From RBG-16-57-11 sp964503145 (GTDB lineage: Bacteria > Chloroflexota > Anaerolineae > Anaerolineales > UBA4823): a stretch of 64,000 nt of DNA. The DNA lies in assembly GCA_964503145.1 (NCBI GenBank), contig CAZCYV010000002.1, forward strand, positions 496,001-560,000, in the 5' to 3' direction. The notes under the pieces were generated by a model. It worked only from the letters and a program-made list of their open reading frames with translations, made no database searches and was not told the DNA's origin. This document shows positions 16,232 through 25,210 of this stretch, one piece after another; the first letter of the stretch is position 1; each line of letters starts with the position of its first letter. The position numbers were made by a program, and so were the translations under genes.

Positions 16232-16840
16232 GTGAGCCGTTCTCCGTTGCTGTGGTTCTTACTGGCGATAGGCGCGATTGCATTGATCACCCTGCTCAGC
16301 CCCGCAGAGAAGGTGCTTGGCGCAAATGCGCGCATCGTGTATTTGCACGGCGCGTGGGTGTGGGCGTCATTGGCAGGTTTCACCGCTGCGGCGCTGGTGG
16401 GGGCAATGGCATGGGTCACTCGTCGCCTCGAGCTGCACCAATGGTCGCGCGCCCTGGGGCGCACCGGGCTGTTCTTCTGGATCACCTATCTACCCATCTC
16501 GATGTGGGCGATGCAAACGAACTGGAACGGGCTTTACCTGGCCGAACCGCGCTTTCGGCTGGCAGTGATCTTTTCCATCAGCGGGCTGTTGCTACAGATC
16601 GGCCTGACGCTGCTCGAGAGTCCCGCCTGGGCATCTGGGGCGAATATGGTTTTTGCGATCGTCTTGTATGCTGCGTTGTTCAACACTCAGAACGTGATGC
16701 ATCCTCCTTCGCCGATGCTGGACTCGAACCCTTCACGCATCCAGCTCTACTTTGGGCTGCTCTTTGTGCTCACCTTGCTGGCAGCCTGGCAGGTGGCGCG
16801 CTGGTGGCGTCAAATGGAGCCCGCGCCAGAGCAGGGCTGA
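16232..16840 (+). CDS. Integral membrane protein, weak CcmC/CcsA resemblance
   Basis: 202-residue protein with about six hydrophobic helices. The segment NARIVYLHGAWVWASLAGF resembles the region following the first helix of CcmC/CcsA cytochrome c maturation proteins, but the diagnostic WWD tryptophan motif is not seen, so the assignment is tentative. GTG 16232 lies 8 bases after a TAAAAT box (16218-16223) and lacks a Shine-Dalgarno site, suggesting a leaderless message. The next gene encodes an MFS transporter. Confidence 0.55.
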   Translation: MSRSPLLWFLLAIGAIALITLLSPAEKVLGANARIVYLHGAWVWASLAGFTAAALVGAMAWVTRRLELHQWSRALGRTGLFFWITYLPISMWAMQTNWNGLYLAEPRFRLAVIFSISGLLLQIGLTLLESPAWASGANMVFAIVLYAALFNTQNVMHPPSPMLDSNPSRIQLYFGLLFVLTLLAAWQVARWWRQMEPAPEQG

Positions 16841-16873
16841 ACCTGCCTACCCCATCACACACAATCACTTCTT

Positions 16874-18061
16874 TTGAGAAAAACTCTACTGGCTCAGCTA
16901 CCGATATTTATTGCCGTTCGCATGGTGCTCAACACCATGATTCGGATGGTTTACCCTTTTCTGCCGGTGTTTGGACGGGGGCTGGGCGTGGATTTGTACC
17001 TGCTCTCCTATGCGCTGACGCTGCGCTCGGCGACGGGGGTCTTTGGGCCATTGCTGGCCTCGGTCGGCGACAGCCGCGGGCGCAAGGCGGGGATGCTCTT
17101 CGGCGTCTTGTTGTTCACGGCCGGGGCGGGTATGCTGGTGCTCTGGCCGACCTATCCGGCGTTCGTGGCGGCGCTCATCCTGAGCATCATGGCCAATTTC
17201 GTCTTCATCCCTTCGATGCAGGCTTTCCTGGGCGATCGGGTGCCCTACGAGCGGCGCGGTCTGGTGCTGGCGCTGACCGAGTTTGGCTGGTCGTTGAGCT
17301 TCATCCTCGGGGTGCCGGCAGTTGGGCTGATCATTGATCGCAGCGGCTGGCAAGCGCCGTTCATCTGGCTGGCCGGGCTGGGCGCCATTGCCCTGGTCGT
17401 GTTGAACTGGCTGTTGCCCAGGGATCGTCCGCACGCCCGACAGGCCAACAGCCTGTGGCACAACATGGGCGGCGTTTTCAGCTACGCGCCGGCAATGGCA
17501 GGGTTGCTGGTGGGCATATGCTTGAGCGGCGGCAATGAATTGGTCAGCCTGATCTTTGGCGTGTGGCTGGAGGAAACGTTCCAGGTGAAGATCGCAGCGC
17601 TGGCGGCCGCCTCGGCGGTGATTGGACTTTCCGAACTGGGCGGCGAGGGCCTGGTGACAGCGTTTGTGGATCGTCTGGGAAAGCGCCGCGCGGTTGCCCT
17701 CGGCCTGATCTCGAACGCTGCCGCGGCGCTGGCTTTGCTCTATCTGGGGCGCAGCCTGACCGGCGCCATGATCGGGCTTTTCTTTTTCTACCTTTCCTTC
17801 GAGTTCACTATCGTCAGCGCCATGCCGCTGATGACCGAGGTGTTTCCGGCGGCGCGGGCCACTTTTATGTCTATGTTCATCGCCAGCACCGCCCTGGGAC
17901 GCTCTTTAGGCTCGCTGGCGGCGCCGCGCCTGTACACCCTGGGGCGTTCTCTGGATGCGCTGCCTCCATTGGTGGTCATCGTATTGGGGACGATGGCGCT
18001 GAATCTGGCGGCGTTGCTGGCGCTGCGCGCCATCCAAGAGCACAAAAGAAACACTCGCTGA
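16874..18061 (+). CDS. Major facilitator superfamily transporter
   Basis: 395-residue permease with about twelve hydrophobic helices in two halves. The conserved loop 2-3 motif is present as GDSRGRKAGMLFG. The substrate cannot be deduced; the general layout resembles drug or sugar efflux MFS proteins. The TTG start lacks a clear ribosome-binding site, so the true start may be further in (for example ATG 16922). It lies 33 bases downstream of the preceding membrane-protein gene, possibly in one transcript. Confidence 0.82.
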   Translation: MRKTLLAQLPIFIAVRMVLNTMIRMVYPFLPVFGRGLGVDLYLLSYALTLRSATGVFGPLLASVGDSRGRKAGMLFGVLLFTAGAGMLVLWPTYPAFVAALILSIMANFVFIPSMQAFLGDRVPYERRGLVLALTEFGWSLSFILGVPAVGLIIDRSGWQAPFIWLAGLGAIALVVLNWLLPRDRPHARQANSLWHNMGGVFSYAPAMAGLLVGICLSGGNELVSLIFGVWLEETFQVKIAALAAASAVIGLSELGGEGLVTAFVDRLGKRRAVALGLISNAAAALALLYLGRSLTGAMIGLFFFYLSFEFTIVSAMPLMTEVFPAARATFMSMFIASTALGRSLGSLAAPRLYTLGRSLDALPPLVVIVLGTMALNLAALLALRAIQEHKRNTR

Positions 18062-18137
18062 CCTGGCTGGCTGAGGTCATTCAGGCGTTCAAGGACTGGA
18101 AAGGGGCTCAAACTGGCTGGTATAATGGGGGGCGGCT

Positions 18138-18965
18138 ATGAACTTCAGGCGTCAATTGAGTGGATCGCTTCGGATGGCCGTCCTGTTGGCGGCTGCCTTT
18201 GCTTTAACCTGGGCGGGAATTAGGCAAACCGTCATAGACGTGGCGCAGGCTGCGCCAGGCGCCCAGGTTCCGATCTATACGCCTACCCCTCAACCAGACG
18301 GGCGAATCATCTATATCGTCAAGGTCAACGATACCCTGTTGGGCATCTCGCTGATCACCGGCGTGCCGGTGGATAAGCTACGGGCGCTGAATAACCTGAC
18401 CAGCGATACCATCTACGAAGGGCAGCAATTGCTGCTTGGCCTGGCCGGACCGGTGGAAATAACCCCCACCGCTGGCCCTACCCCCACGCAAACGCCGGTG
18501 CTTCCAACGCCCTCGCCAAAACCGGGACAGGGCACTCTGTGCATTTTGTTGTTCAACGACATCAATGGGGACTCGATCCGCCAGGAAAGCGAGCCCTGGA
18601 TTCCGGGAGGGGCGATCAGCTTTGGGAACCGGGCGGGTACCGTTTCAGAGACCCTGACCACTCCATCCGGCGATCAGCATCAATGCTTCCCGGAATTGCC
18701 CGAAGGGACCTATACCATCAGTGTGGCGGTGCCCGAGGGCTATAATCCGACTACAGAGACCACCTACGAAACCCCGCTGAGGGCCGGCGACACGACTTAC
18801 ATCAACTTTGGCGCCCAGGCAAACTCGCAGACCCTGGCGCAGGCCCCGGCCATACCTGCGCCCGAGGGCAGCCGCTCGCCGCTTCTGGGGATATTAGGCG
18901 GGATATTTCTGCTGGCGGGCGCGGGCGTGGCTTTCTTTGCCGCCCGAATGTTGCGGGGGCGCTAG
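18138..18965 (+). CDS. LysM-domain cell-surface protein with C-terminal anchor helix
   Basis: 275-residue exported protein. A signal peptide/N-terminal helix (about 12-30) is followed by a LysM peptidoglycan-binding domain (about 55-103; YIVKVNDTLLGIS and INxGQQL-like IYEGQQLLL), a Pro/Thr linker, and an SdrD-B-like module (NDINGDSIRQESEPWIPGG). A C-terminal helix (LLGILGGIFLLAGAGVAFFA) is followed by Arg residues. There is no LPXTG sortase motif. It is probably a cell-wall-associated surface protein. TATAAT at 18121-18126 leaves a leader of only about 4 bases. Confidence 0.8.
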   Translation: MNFRRQLSGSLRMAVLLAAAFALTWAGIRQTVIDVAQAAPGAQVPIYTPTPQPDGRIIYIVKVNDTLLGISLITGVPVDKLRALNNLTSDTIYEGQQLLLGLAGPVEITPTAGPTPTQTPVLPTPSPKPGQGTLCILLFNDINGDSIRQESEPWIPGGAISFGNRAGTVSETLTTPSGDQHQCFPELPEGTYTISVAVPEGYNPTTETTYETPLRAGDTTYINFGAQANSQTLAQAPAIPAPEGSRSPLLGILGGIFLLAGAGVAFFAARMLRGR

Positions 18966-20098
18966 CCAATCGACTCAGACCAGGCCAGATAATATTCTCT
19001 CAAACGCCTGGCGAAACGCTCGAACTGCCAGGCAGCGGAACGCGCCTGGGCGTTCCGGCTGAGCGCCTCGGCCACGCTTTCCTCCACCACCACCGTGATC
19101 AGCGCAGCGCCCAACGCGCGGCAGGTAGCCGGATACGACTCGTGGGTAGAGATCAGGTAACCTGCCGGTCCAGATAGCGCGGCCGCCCGGGCGCTCTCCA
19201 GGCCGACCAGCGGTTTGCCGCAGGCCAACGCGATTCTGGCCGGGTCGCCCCATGGTGAGACCTCCGCCGGATGGAACAAGGCGCTACATCCCTGGTAGAT
19301 CGCCGCCAGCGCGGGCAGCGAGAGCGCTGGCAAAGGTCGCGCCGTGCCGCTGAGTTGATACTCGGCCAGCAGGGCGGCCAACCGATCCTGAGCCGGCCCT
19401 TCCAGACCGACCAAAACAAGCGGATAGTATTCGCCAATCGAACCAGCCGCCCAACTCCAGGAATCCAGCAGGCGATGCAGTGTCGCTTCGTCGCTTGGCC
19501 CATGGTAGAGCAGATAAGTTTCGGGCAAATCCAGGCTGGTCAGTTCATCCTGGAGCGTCTTCGTTGGGCTGGCGAGCCTTGCGCCGATACGGAAGATTGG
19601 ATGAACGACGGGCGGCAGCGAATGGAGCGATTTCTCCCCTTCTGGAATGGGCAAATCATCCGGCCATAAAAGGGCCTGTTTTCGCTCCAAACCGCCCACG
19701 GCGAGCGCCTGGCTCAAGCGGGTGGCGAAACTTGTGGGCTGCCGGATTTGTTCGGCCGGCAGACCCACGCCCTGGAAATCTGCCGGGCTGACCAGCGTGC
19801 GCCCAGCCCCGAAAAGGGCGGGGCTGCTGCCCACCAGGTGGATCAAATCCGCTTTGGCGCGATTGGCCAGGGCGGGGAGCACGCGCTGCGTCCATTGCAG
19901 GCGCCCCCATTCAGTGTCGGACGTCTGCGAGGTCAGGATTTCGAAGCCCTGGGGGAGAGAATGAAAGGGTTCGCCCGGCAGACCCAGCGCAGCCGGGAAC
20001 TCCGGCGGATGCGCAGCCATCAAAGACAGCAAATGAATCGCGGTGGGACTGTTGGGCTGGTAAACCAGCGACCAACCGTCATAGAAGATCTTGATCAT
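18962..20098 (-). CDS. Glycosyltransferase, GT4-like
   Basis: 378-residue protein with the C-terminal GT-B pattern: YQGCSALFHPAEVSPWGDPARIALACGKPLVG corresponds to the nucleotide-sugar-binding E-x7-E region, here less canonical. The N-terminal acceptor domain begins MIKIFYDGWSLVYQPNSPTA. A role in sugar transfer to cell-envelope glycans or glycolipids is inferred; donor and acceptor are unknown. ATG 20098 is 4 bases after the thioesterase stop codon and is probably translationally coupled to it. The last 4 bases overlap the convergent LysM gene. Confidence 0.72.
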   Translation of the reverse strand: MIKIFYDGWSLVYQPNSPTAIHLLSLMAAHPPEFPAALGLPGEPFHSLPQGFEILTSQTSDTEWGRLQWTQRVLPALANRAKADLIHLVGSSPALFGAGRTLVSPADFQGVGLPAEQIRQPTSFATRLSQALAVGGLERKQALLWPDDLPIPEGEKSLHSLPPVVHPIFRIGARLASPTKTLQDELTSLDLPETYLLYHGPSDEATLHRLLDSWSWAAGSIGEYYPLVLVGLEGPAQDRLAALLAEYQLSGTARPLPALSLPALAAIYQGCSALFHPAEVSPWGDPARIALACGKPLVGLESARAAALSGPAGYLISTHESYPATCRALGAALITVVVEESVAEALSRNAQARSAAWQFERFARRLREYYLAWSESIG

Positions 20099-20102
20099 CG
20101 CC

Positions 20103-20522
20103 TTATGCTTGCGCCTGACCACCTTGCTGTTTGGCCTGCACACGCGATAAAAAGCGGTTCAGGTCGATCACGACCCGCTGGTGCAACCCTTCTCCGACCT
20201 TTTCCTGCTCATCCCAGGCTGCCACTGCCAGGGTGACTTTTCGCCCCTCTACCTGCACCACTTCGCTGGTGATGCGCACCATCCAACCCATCGGAGTTGG
20301 CGCCAGATGACGGACATCTACATGGGCGCCGACGCTGGAATATCCTTCGGGCAGGCAACGCGCCAGAAGCTGATGCGAGATGCGCTCCATAAAGCCGATC
20401 ATGCTGGGCGTCGCCAGAACGCGCAGCGCCCCGCTGCCAATGTGCAGTGCAGTGTATTGTTCATCCACTCGGAAGGTGGCTTCGTGTTTCATGCCAATCT
20501 CGATACATTCGCTGAAGTCCAT
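20103..20522 (-). CDS. Hot-dog-fold thioesterase, FlK-like
   Basis: 139-residue acyl-CoA thioesterase-like protein. The pattern RVLATPSMIGFMERISHQLL, followed by SVGAHVDVRHLAPTPMG, matches the FlK/thioesterase hot-dog family, in which a Thr-Glu-His set activates water. ATG 20522 has a perfect AGGAGG 5 bases upstream; the longer frame is rejected. It lies between two glycosyltransferase genes on the same strand. The cellular substrate is unknown. Confidence 0.82.
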   Translation of the reverse strand: MDFSECIEIGMKHEATFRVDEQYTALHIGSGALRVLATPSMIGFMERISHQLLARCLPEGYSSVGAHVDVRHLAPTPMGWMVRITSEVVQVEGRKVTLAVAAWDEQEKVGEGLHQRVVIDLNRFLSRVQAKQQGGQAQA

Positions 20523-20546
20523 CAAATCCTCCTGAATCAAGGATAA

Positions 20547-21563
20547 TCAGGCAACGCTCCACCAGTCCCGGCCTTCCACCAGCCCCATGCTCGAAAGGCT
20601 TTGGCGGATGAGTTGCCGTGCGCCGCGCGCGCCTACTGCGGCCAGAACGATCGGCCTGGCAAAGCGTTGCCGCCATTCCAGGAGCCGCTCAGGCGGCAGG
20701 ATGGGCAGGCCGCGGCGGGTATGGCCGATCTTGCGCGGGTCGATGTCAATGTAAGCCACCAGAGGCGCGCCCAAGCGGGCAAGTTGCTTACCTAACCGCC
20801 GCCCCATCATCCCTGCGCCCCAAATGATCACTGCGTCGCGGTCAACGAGTGGTCCGCATGTCAGATAGAAAGCCTTGGCGCGCAGGAAGTTTTCCAGTGA
20901 GTAGCGACTGTCGGTGCGCGTCAGCCGCTGGGGATGCTCGCGCCATTCGAGCAGCGTTTCTGGGAGTTTGGCAAAGCGCGCGCCGGCCAGGTACAGGCGC
21001 AGCAGCAGGTCATAGTCCTCCGCCCAACCATGATCTTGATAGCCGCCGACTTGCAACAACAGCTCGCGCCGGATGAACAGTGTGGGATGCGGCAGGGGGC
21101 TTTCGACGAAGATCTCGCGACGGATGTCCTCATCGCTGAGCAGGCTGTTGAGCCACTCCAGATAGACGCTGAACCCCTGACGCACCTGGCCGCTGGGAAA
21201 GCCTGCCACCCGGCAACTTACCACCCCAATTTCGGGGTGGTCATCCAGGAAAGCAGCTTGTTTTTGCAACCGCTCAGGATGGGCGCAGTCATCCGCATCC
21301 ATGCGCGCCACGTAGGGCGCGGAGCATTGCGCCAGACCGCGATTGAGAGCAGCGACGATGCCCTGGTGCGGCCCGGAGAGGATCTTCAACCGGGGTTCTG
21401 CGATCGCTCGCGACTGTAGTACCTGCAGCGTCGTATCCGTCGAGCCGTCATCTACGGCGATGATCTCAAAGTCGGCCAGCGTCTGGCGCGCCAGGCTGTC
21501 GAGCGCTTCATCCAGCGTAGCGGCTGCGTTGTAGCAAGGCAACAGTACGGAAACCTGGGGCAT
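20547..21563 (-). CDS. GT2 glycosyltransferase fused to a C-terminal Rossmann-like domain
   Basis: 338-residue protein. The N-terminal GT-A domain (about 1-235) has the donor-site motifs VSVLLPCYNAAATLDEAL, VDDGSTD and the metal-binding DADD, plus WAEDYDLLLRL. The C-terminal 95 residues contain VIIWGAGMMGRRLGKQLARLG, a nucleotide-binding glycine motif, and IDIDPRKIG, like CoA- or NAD-binding sugar-modifying domains. ATG 21563 lies 6 bases after TAAAAT (21575-21570), with no Shine-Dalgarno site. It heads a three-gene minus-strand unit. Confidence 0.87.
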   Translation of the reverse strand: MPQVSVLLPCYNAAATLDEALDSLARQTLADFEIIAVDDGSTDTTLQVLQSRAIAEPRLKILSGPHQGIVAALNRGLAQCSAPYVARMDADDCAHPERLQKQAAFLDDHPEIGVVSCRVAGFPSGQVRQGFSVYLEWLNSLLSDEDIRREIFVESPLPHPTLFIRRELLLQVGGYQDHGWAEDYDLLLRLYLAGARFAKLPETLLEWREHPQRLTRTDSRYSLENFLRAKAFYLTCGPLVDRDAVIIWGAGMMGRRLGKQLARLGAPLVAYIDIDPRKIGHTRRGLPILPPERLLEWRQRFARPIVLAAVGARGARQLIRQSLSSMGLVEGRDWWSVA

Positions 21564-21698
21564 AGATTGATTTTACTCGAAGTTCTGGGCACGAAAATGC
21601 GATCAGCAAATTTGTGGGTGGCATAAATTGGGAATTGTGGGAAAATAAGTGGCGGGGAGCGTGTACAATCATTGTAGGTGATGAGAAAGGAGTAATCC

Positions 21699-23522
21699 AT
21701 GCCAAGCGAGGAATTCTACAACACCCTGGCGACGCAACGCTATGAAATGCGCCAGGCGGAGCGCGAAGGGCGGCTGAAGGAACTGAGGAGGGCGGCGGGC
21801 GAGCCGGCTGCAATCGAAACCCAAGAGCGCCTGGAAACCCGACGGGAGTTGATCAACCCGAATGACGGCGTCGCCTGGGAGCGCATCCTGGGCAAAAGCG
21901 ATCTGATGGCGATCAACTTCCTCGAAATTGGCCTGCGGGCGGCGCGCGCAGTGTGCCGCATCCAGGTGCGCAATCTGTTCGGACAGGTGGTAGGCTACGG
22001 CACCGGTTTCATGGTCTCCCCAACGCTGCTGTTGACCAACAATCATGTGCTCGAAACGTTCGATTACTGCCGTCGCAGCCTGGCCGAGTTCAACTTCGAA
22101 GACGACGAAACTTTTGTGCCCAAGGAGAGCAAGACTTTTCCCCTCGAACCGGAGCGTTTTTTCTACACCAGCGTCGATCTGGATTTTACCCTGGTCGCAG
22201 TGCGACCGACCGCCACCGATGGCACCCCGCTTTCCGATTTTGGGTATCTCCGCTTGCGCAGCGAGAGCGGCAAGAGCCTGATTGGCGAGTTCCTGACCAT
22301 CGTTCAGCATCCCAATGGCGCGACCAAGCAGGTCGCCTTGCGCGAGAACAAGTTGATCGACGTGTTGCCGTATTTCGTCCATTACAGCACAGATACGTTG
22401 CCAGGCTCGTCTGGATCGCCGGTGTTCAACGACCAATGGGAGGTGGTAGCGCTCCATCATGCTGGCGTGCAAAAGCGGGATCGTCTGGGGCGGGTGCTGG
22501 CAAAGAATGGGCGCATCTGGAAGCCGTCGATGGGCGAAGATCAAATCGCCTGGATCGCCAACGAGGGCGTGCGCGTCAGCAGCATCTTTGAACATCTGGC
22601 CAAGCGAGAATGGACCGGCGAGCAAAGCCGCTTGATCGAGGAGCTATACAGCGGGGTCGCTGTATCGCCGCAGGGCGAGCCGGTCGAGATGGTCGCGACC
22701 GAGCAGAGCCTGGAATGGTACGCAGGCAGCAACGGCTATGATCCAGACTTCCTGGGACAGCGAGTAGAATTGCCGCGCATTCCGGCGGATTTGAAGGGTG
22801 ATATTGCGCCCCTCAAGGATGGCAGCGGACATGAGTTGAAGTACACCAATTTCTCTGTGGTGATGAACAAGGCTCGTAAGCTGGCCTTTTTCACCGCCGT
22901 GAACATTGACGGCGTTCAGCTTCAACCGCTCAAACGCGATTCCGACAAGTGGTATTTCGACCCGCGCATCGAGCGCGACGCTCAAATGGGGCCGGAGGTC
23001 TATTCCAAGAACGACCTGGATCGCGGTCACCTGGTGCGCCGGCTGGATCCGGTATGGGGCAGCCGCGCCGTGGAAGCCAATGAAGACACCTTCCATTTCA
23101 CAAACTGTTCACCCCAGCACAAGAACCTGAACCAGAAGACCTGGCAAGAACTGGAAGATTACATCTTGAGGAACACCGATGTGCACAACCTGCGAGTGAC
23201 TGTGTTTACCGGGCCGGTGTTCCGCGCCGACGATATGCTCTATCGCGGCAAGTTCCAGATCCCGGCTGAGTTCTGGAAGGTGGTGGTGATGGTCAAGCAG
23301 GACGGCAGCCTCTCGGCGACGGCTTACCTGCAAACCCAAAAGAACCTGATCGAGGACCTGGAGTTTGCCTTTGGTCAATATAAGACCTATCAAGTGCCGG
23401 TGTCGCGCGTCGAAGCGCTAACCGGGCTGGACTTCGGCAAGCTGCGCCAGCATGACCCGCTGGCGCACATCGAAGCCGCCCTGGGGCGCGTCATCCACAT
23501 GCCGCAGGATATTCGCCTGTAA
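21699..23522 (+). CDS. Cytoplasmic trypsin-like protease fused to NUC1 endonuclease
   Basis: 607-residue two-enzyme fusion. After a helical N-terminal region, the protease domain (about 80-310) has His in LLTNNHVLE (about 116), Asp in SVDLDFTLV (about 161) and Ser in LPGSSGSPVF (about 238). The C-terminal part (about 370-600) is a DNA/RNA non-specific endonuclease with the catalytic DRGH motif (about 441-444) and the metal-ligand Asn in FTNCSPQHKNLNQ. No signal peptide or membrane helix is visible, so it should act inside the cell, where both activities would be toxic unless controlled. AAGGAG precedes the ATG. Related fusions are proposed effectors of bacterial conflict systems. Confidence 0.9.
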   Translation: MPSEEFYNTLATQRYEMRQAEREGRLKELRRAAGEPAAIETQERLETRRELINPNDGVAWERILGKSDLMAINFLEIGLRAARAVCRIQVRNLFGQVVGYGTGFMVSPTLLLTNNHVLETFDYCRRSLAEFNFEDDETFVPKESKTFPLEPERFFYTSVDLDFTLVAVRPTATDGTPLSDFGYLRLRSESGKSLIGEFLTIVQHPNGATKQVALRENKLIDVLPYFVHYSTDTLPGSSGSPVFNDQWEVVALHHAGVQKRDRLGRVLAKNGRIWKPSMGEDQIAWIANEGVRVSSIFEHLAKREWTGEQSRLIEELYSGVAVSPQGEPVEMVATEQSLEWYAGSNGYDPDFLGQRVELPRIPADLKGDIAPLKDGSGHELKYTNFSVVMNKARKLAFFTAVNIDGVQLQPLKRDSDKWYFDPRIERDAQMGPEVYSKNDLDRGHLVRRLDPVWGSRAVEANEDTFHFTNCSPQHKNLNQKTWQELEDYILRNTDVHNLRVTVFTGPVFRADDMLYRGKFQIPAEFWKVVVMVKQDGSLSATAYLQTQKNLIEDLEFAFGQYKTYQVPVSRVEALTGLDFGKLRQHDPLAHIEAALGRVIHMPQDIRL

Positions 23523-23538
23523 TCAACAATTGCATAGA

Positions 23539-23578
23539 CCGGGTTGCACTCTCGCTTCAGAGCGAGTCTGCAACCCGG
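23539..23578 (+). terminator. Long hairpin after the protease-nuclease gene
   Basis: CCGGGTTGCA (23539-23548) pairs with TGCAACCCGG (23569-23578), and an inner CTCGCT/AGCGAG pairs around TCAG. The T tract that follows is weak, so it may stabilise the mRNA end rather than terminate by itself. Confidence 0.6.
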
Positions 23579-23655
23579 GATTTCGGATCAAAACCGGAAT
23601 TCAGAAATGCTTTAGCCAGCCGCGCCCATACATCGCTCAAAAAGGAGAGGGCAGC

Positions 23656-25107
23656 ATGGAAGAAAAAGCCGGAGCACAGATTAGCAAGCAGGCATTCATC
23701 CAATCGGTTGTGATCCTGTTCGTCTTGATGATGGTTGCGGGCATCTTGACCCGCGTTCTCCCGGCGGGTAAATTCATTCGGGTCGAAGCCGAAGGGCGAC
23801 AGATCATTGATCCTGCATCCTTCCAATACATTGAGCCGCCGGATTATCCGCTGTGGCGCTGGTTTATTGCACCCATCGAAGTGTTGGGCGGGCCAAATGG
23901 CCTGACGATTATCGTCATTATCCTTTTTATCTTGATGGTCGGGGTGTCCTTTGCAGTCATGGATCGCAGCGGGCTGCTCCTGGCGACCATCGCTCGCCTG
24001 GTGGATCGGTTTGGGGACCGAAAATACCTGCTACTGCTGGCGATCTCGCTCTTCTTTATGGCGATTGGCGCTTTCTTTGGCATCTTCGAGGAGGTCGTCC
24101 CGCTGGTGCCAATCATGCTGGCTTTGTCATATGTGTTGGGTTGGGACTCACTGGTTGGGTTGGGGATGAGCATCCTGGCGGTGAACATGGGCTTTTCAGC
24201 GGCGATCACCAACCCCTTCACCATCGGCGTAGCTCAGAAGCTGGCTAACTTGCCCCTGTTCTCTGGGGCATGGCTACGGGTGCTGATCTTCCTGGCGATT
24301 TACGCCGTTTTTGCCGTTTTTCTAACCCGTTACGCCCGCAGGATCGAAAGAAGGCCGCAAGATTCGCCTGTTTTTGCCGAGGATCAGGCAGGCCGCGCCC
24401 GCTATGCACACCTCCAGCTTGAGTCAGGTGGGATCAAAGGGGCGCAGCTGGCCAGGGCCTCGGCTTGGCTGTTCGGGTTTCTTGTTCTAGTGCTGGTTGT
24501 TTTGGTGGCAGCGCCGTTCATCCCCGCCATCAGCGACTATTCGATGCCCATTGTCGGCTTGCTGTTCTTTATCGGTGGAGTGGGAGCAGGCTTCCTTTCC
24601 GGCGCGCCGCGGCCGGACATCTGGAAGGCGATGCGCGATGGTCTGACTGGCATTGCGCCAGCCATTCCGCTGATCTTGATGGCTGCCAGTGTAGGCTATA
24701 TCGTTAATCGAGGCGGTATCTTAGATACGATCCTTTACCAGGCGTCGCAGCCTTTTGCCCGGTTTGGGCCGTATCCAGCTGCGCTCCTGATCTACGCCCT
24801 GGCGTTGCTGATCGAGTTCTTTGTCGCTTCCGGTTCGGCCAAAGCATTTCTCTTGATGCCGATCCTGCTGCCTCTGGCCGACCTGACAGGGATCACTCGC
24901 CAGACGGTGGTAACTGCTTACTGCTTTGGCGACGGGTTCTCCAATCTGACTTACCCCACCAATCCGGTTCTGCTCATCTGCCTGGGGCTTAGTGTGGTCA
25001 GTTATCCGAAGTGGCTGCGCTGGTCGCTGAAGCTGTGGGGCTGGGTGATCCTGGTCACGATGATCTTTTTAGGCATCGCGGTTGCGATCCAATTCGGCCC
25101 GTTCTAA
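23656..25107 (+). CDS. YfcC-family membrane carrier
   Basis: 483-residue permease with about twelve helices, of the C4-dicarboxylate anaerobic carrier-like YfcC family (PF03606 type). Recognisable blocks are the N-terminal LTRVLPAGKF, the central FGIFEEVVPLVPIMLALSY, NMGFSAAITNPFTIGVAQ, and near the C terminus GDGFSNLTYPTNPVLLICLG. These carriers are thought to move amino acids or small carboxylates; the substrate is not known here. AAGGAGAGG precedes ATG 23656. It follows a hairpin and is probably transcribed on its own. Confidence 0.85.
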   Translation: MEEKAGAQISKQAFIQSVVILFVLMMVAGILTRVLPAGKFIRVEAEGRQIIDPASFQYIEPPDYPLWRWFIAPIEVLGGPNGLTIIVIILFILMVGVSFAVMDRSGLLLATIARLVDRFGDRKYLLLLAISLFFMAIGAFFGIFEEVVPLVPIMLALSYVLGWDSLVGLGMSILAVNMGFSAAITNPFTIGVAQKLANLPLFSGAWLRVLIFLAIYAVFAVFLTRYARRIERRPQDSPVFAEDQAGRARYAHLQLESGGIKGAQLARASAWLFGFLVLVLVVLVAAPFIPAISDYSMPIVGLLFFIGGVGAGFLSGAPRPDIWKAMRDGLTGIAPAIPLILMAASVGYIVNRGGILDTILYQASQPFARFGPYPAALLIYALALLIEFFVASGSAKAFLLMPILLPLADLTGITRQTVVTAYCFGDGFSNLTYPTNPVLLICLGLSVVSYPKWLRWSLKLWGWVILVTMIFLGIAVAIQFGPF

Positions 25108-25210
25108 TCGATCCGTCCTTCCATGGCTCGGAAACCGTTTAGAACGGCAGCATCCTGGCAGATCAGACGGTAACTGGATACAATATATTAAAAACGAGTA
25201 GGAGCCTGAC

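Noticed and set aside
16252..17337. 361-codon frame overlapping the membrane protein and MFS genes
   Set aside because: Out of frame with two proteins that have clear membrane-helix patterns; its own translation lacks any coherent domain.
21669..22625. Antisense frame opposite the protease-nuclease gene
   Set aside because: The plus-strand protein has complete catalytic motifs; the antisense product is His/Gln/Ala-rich with no family.
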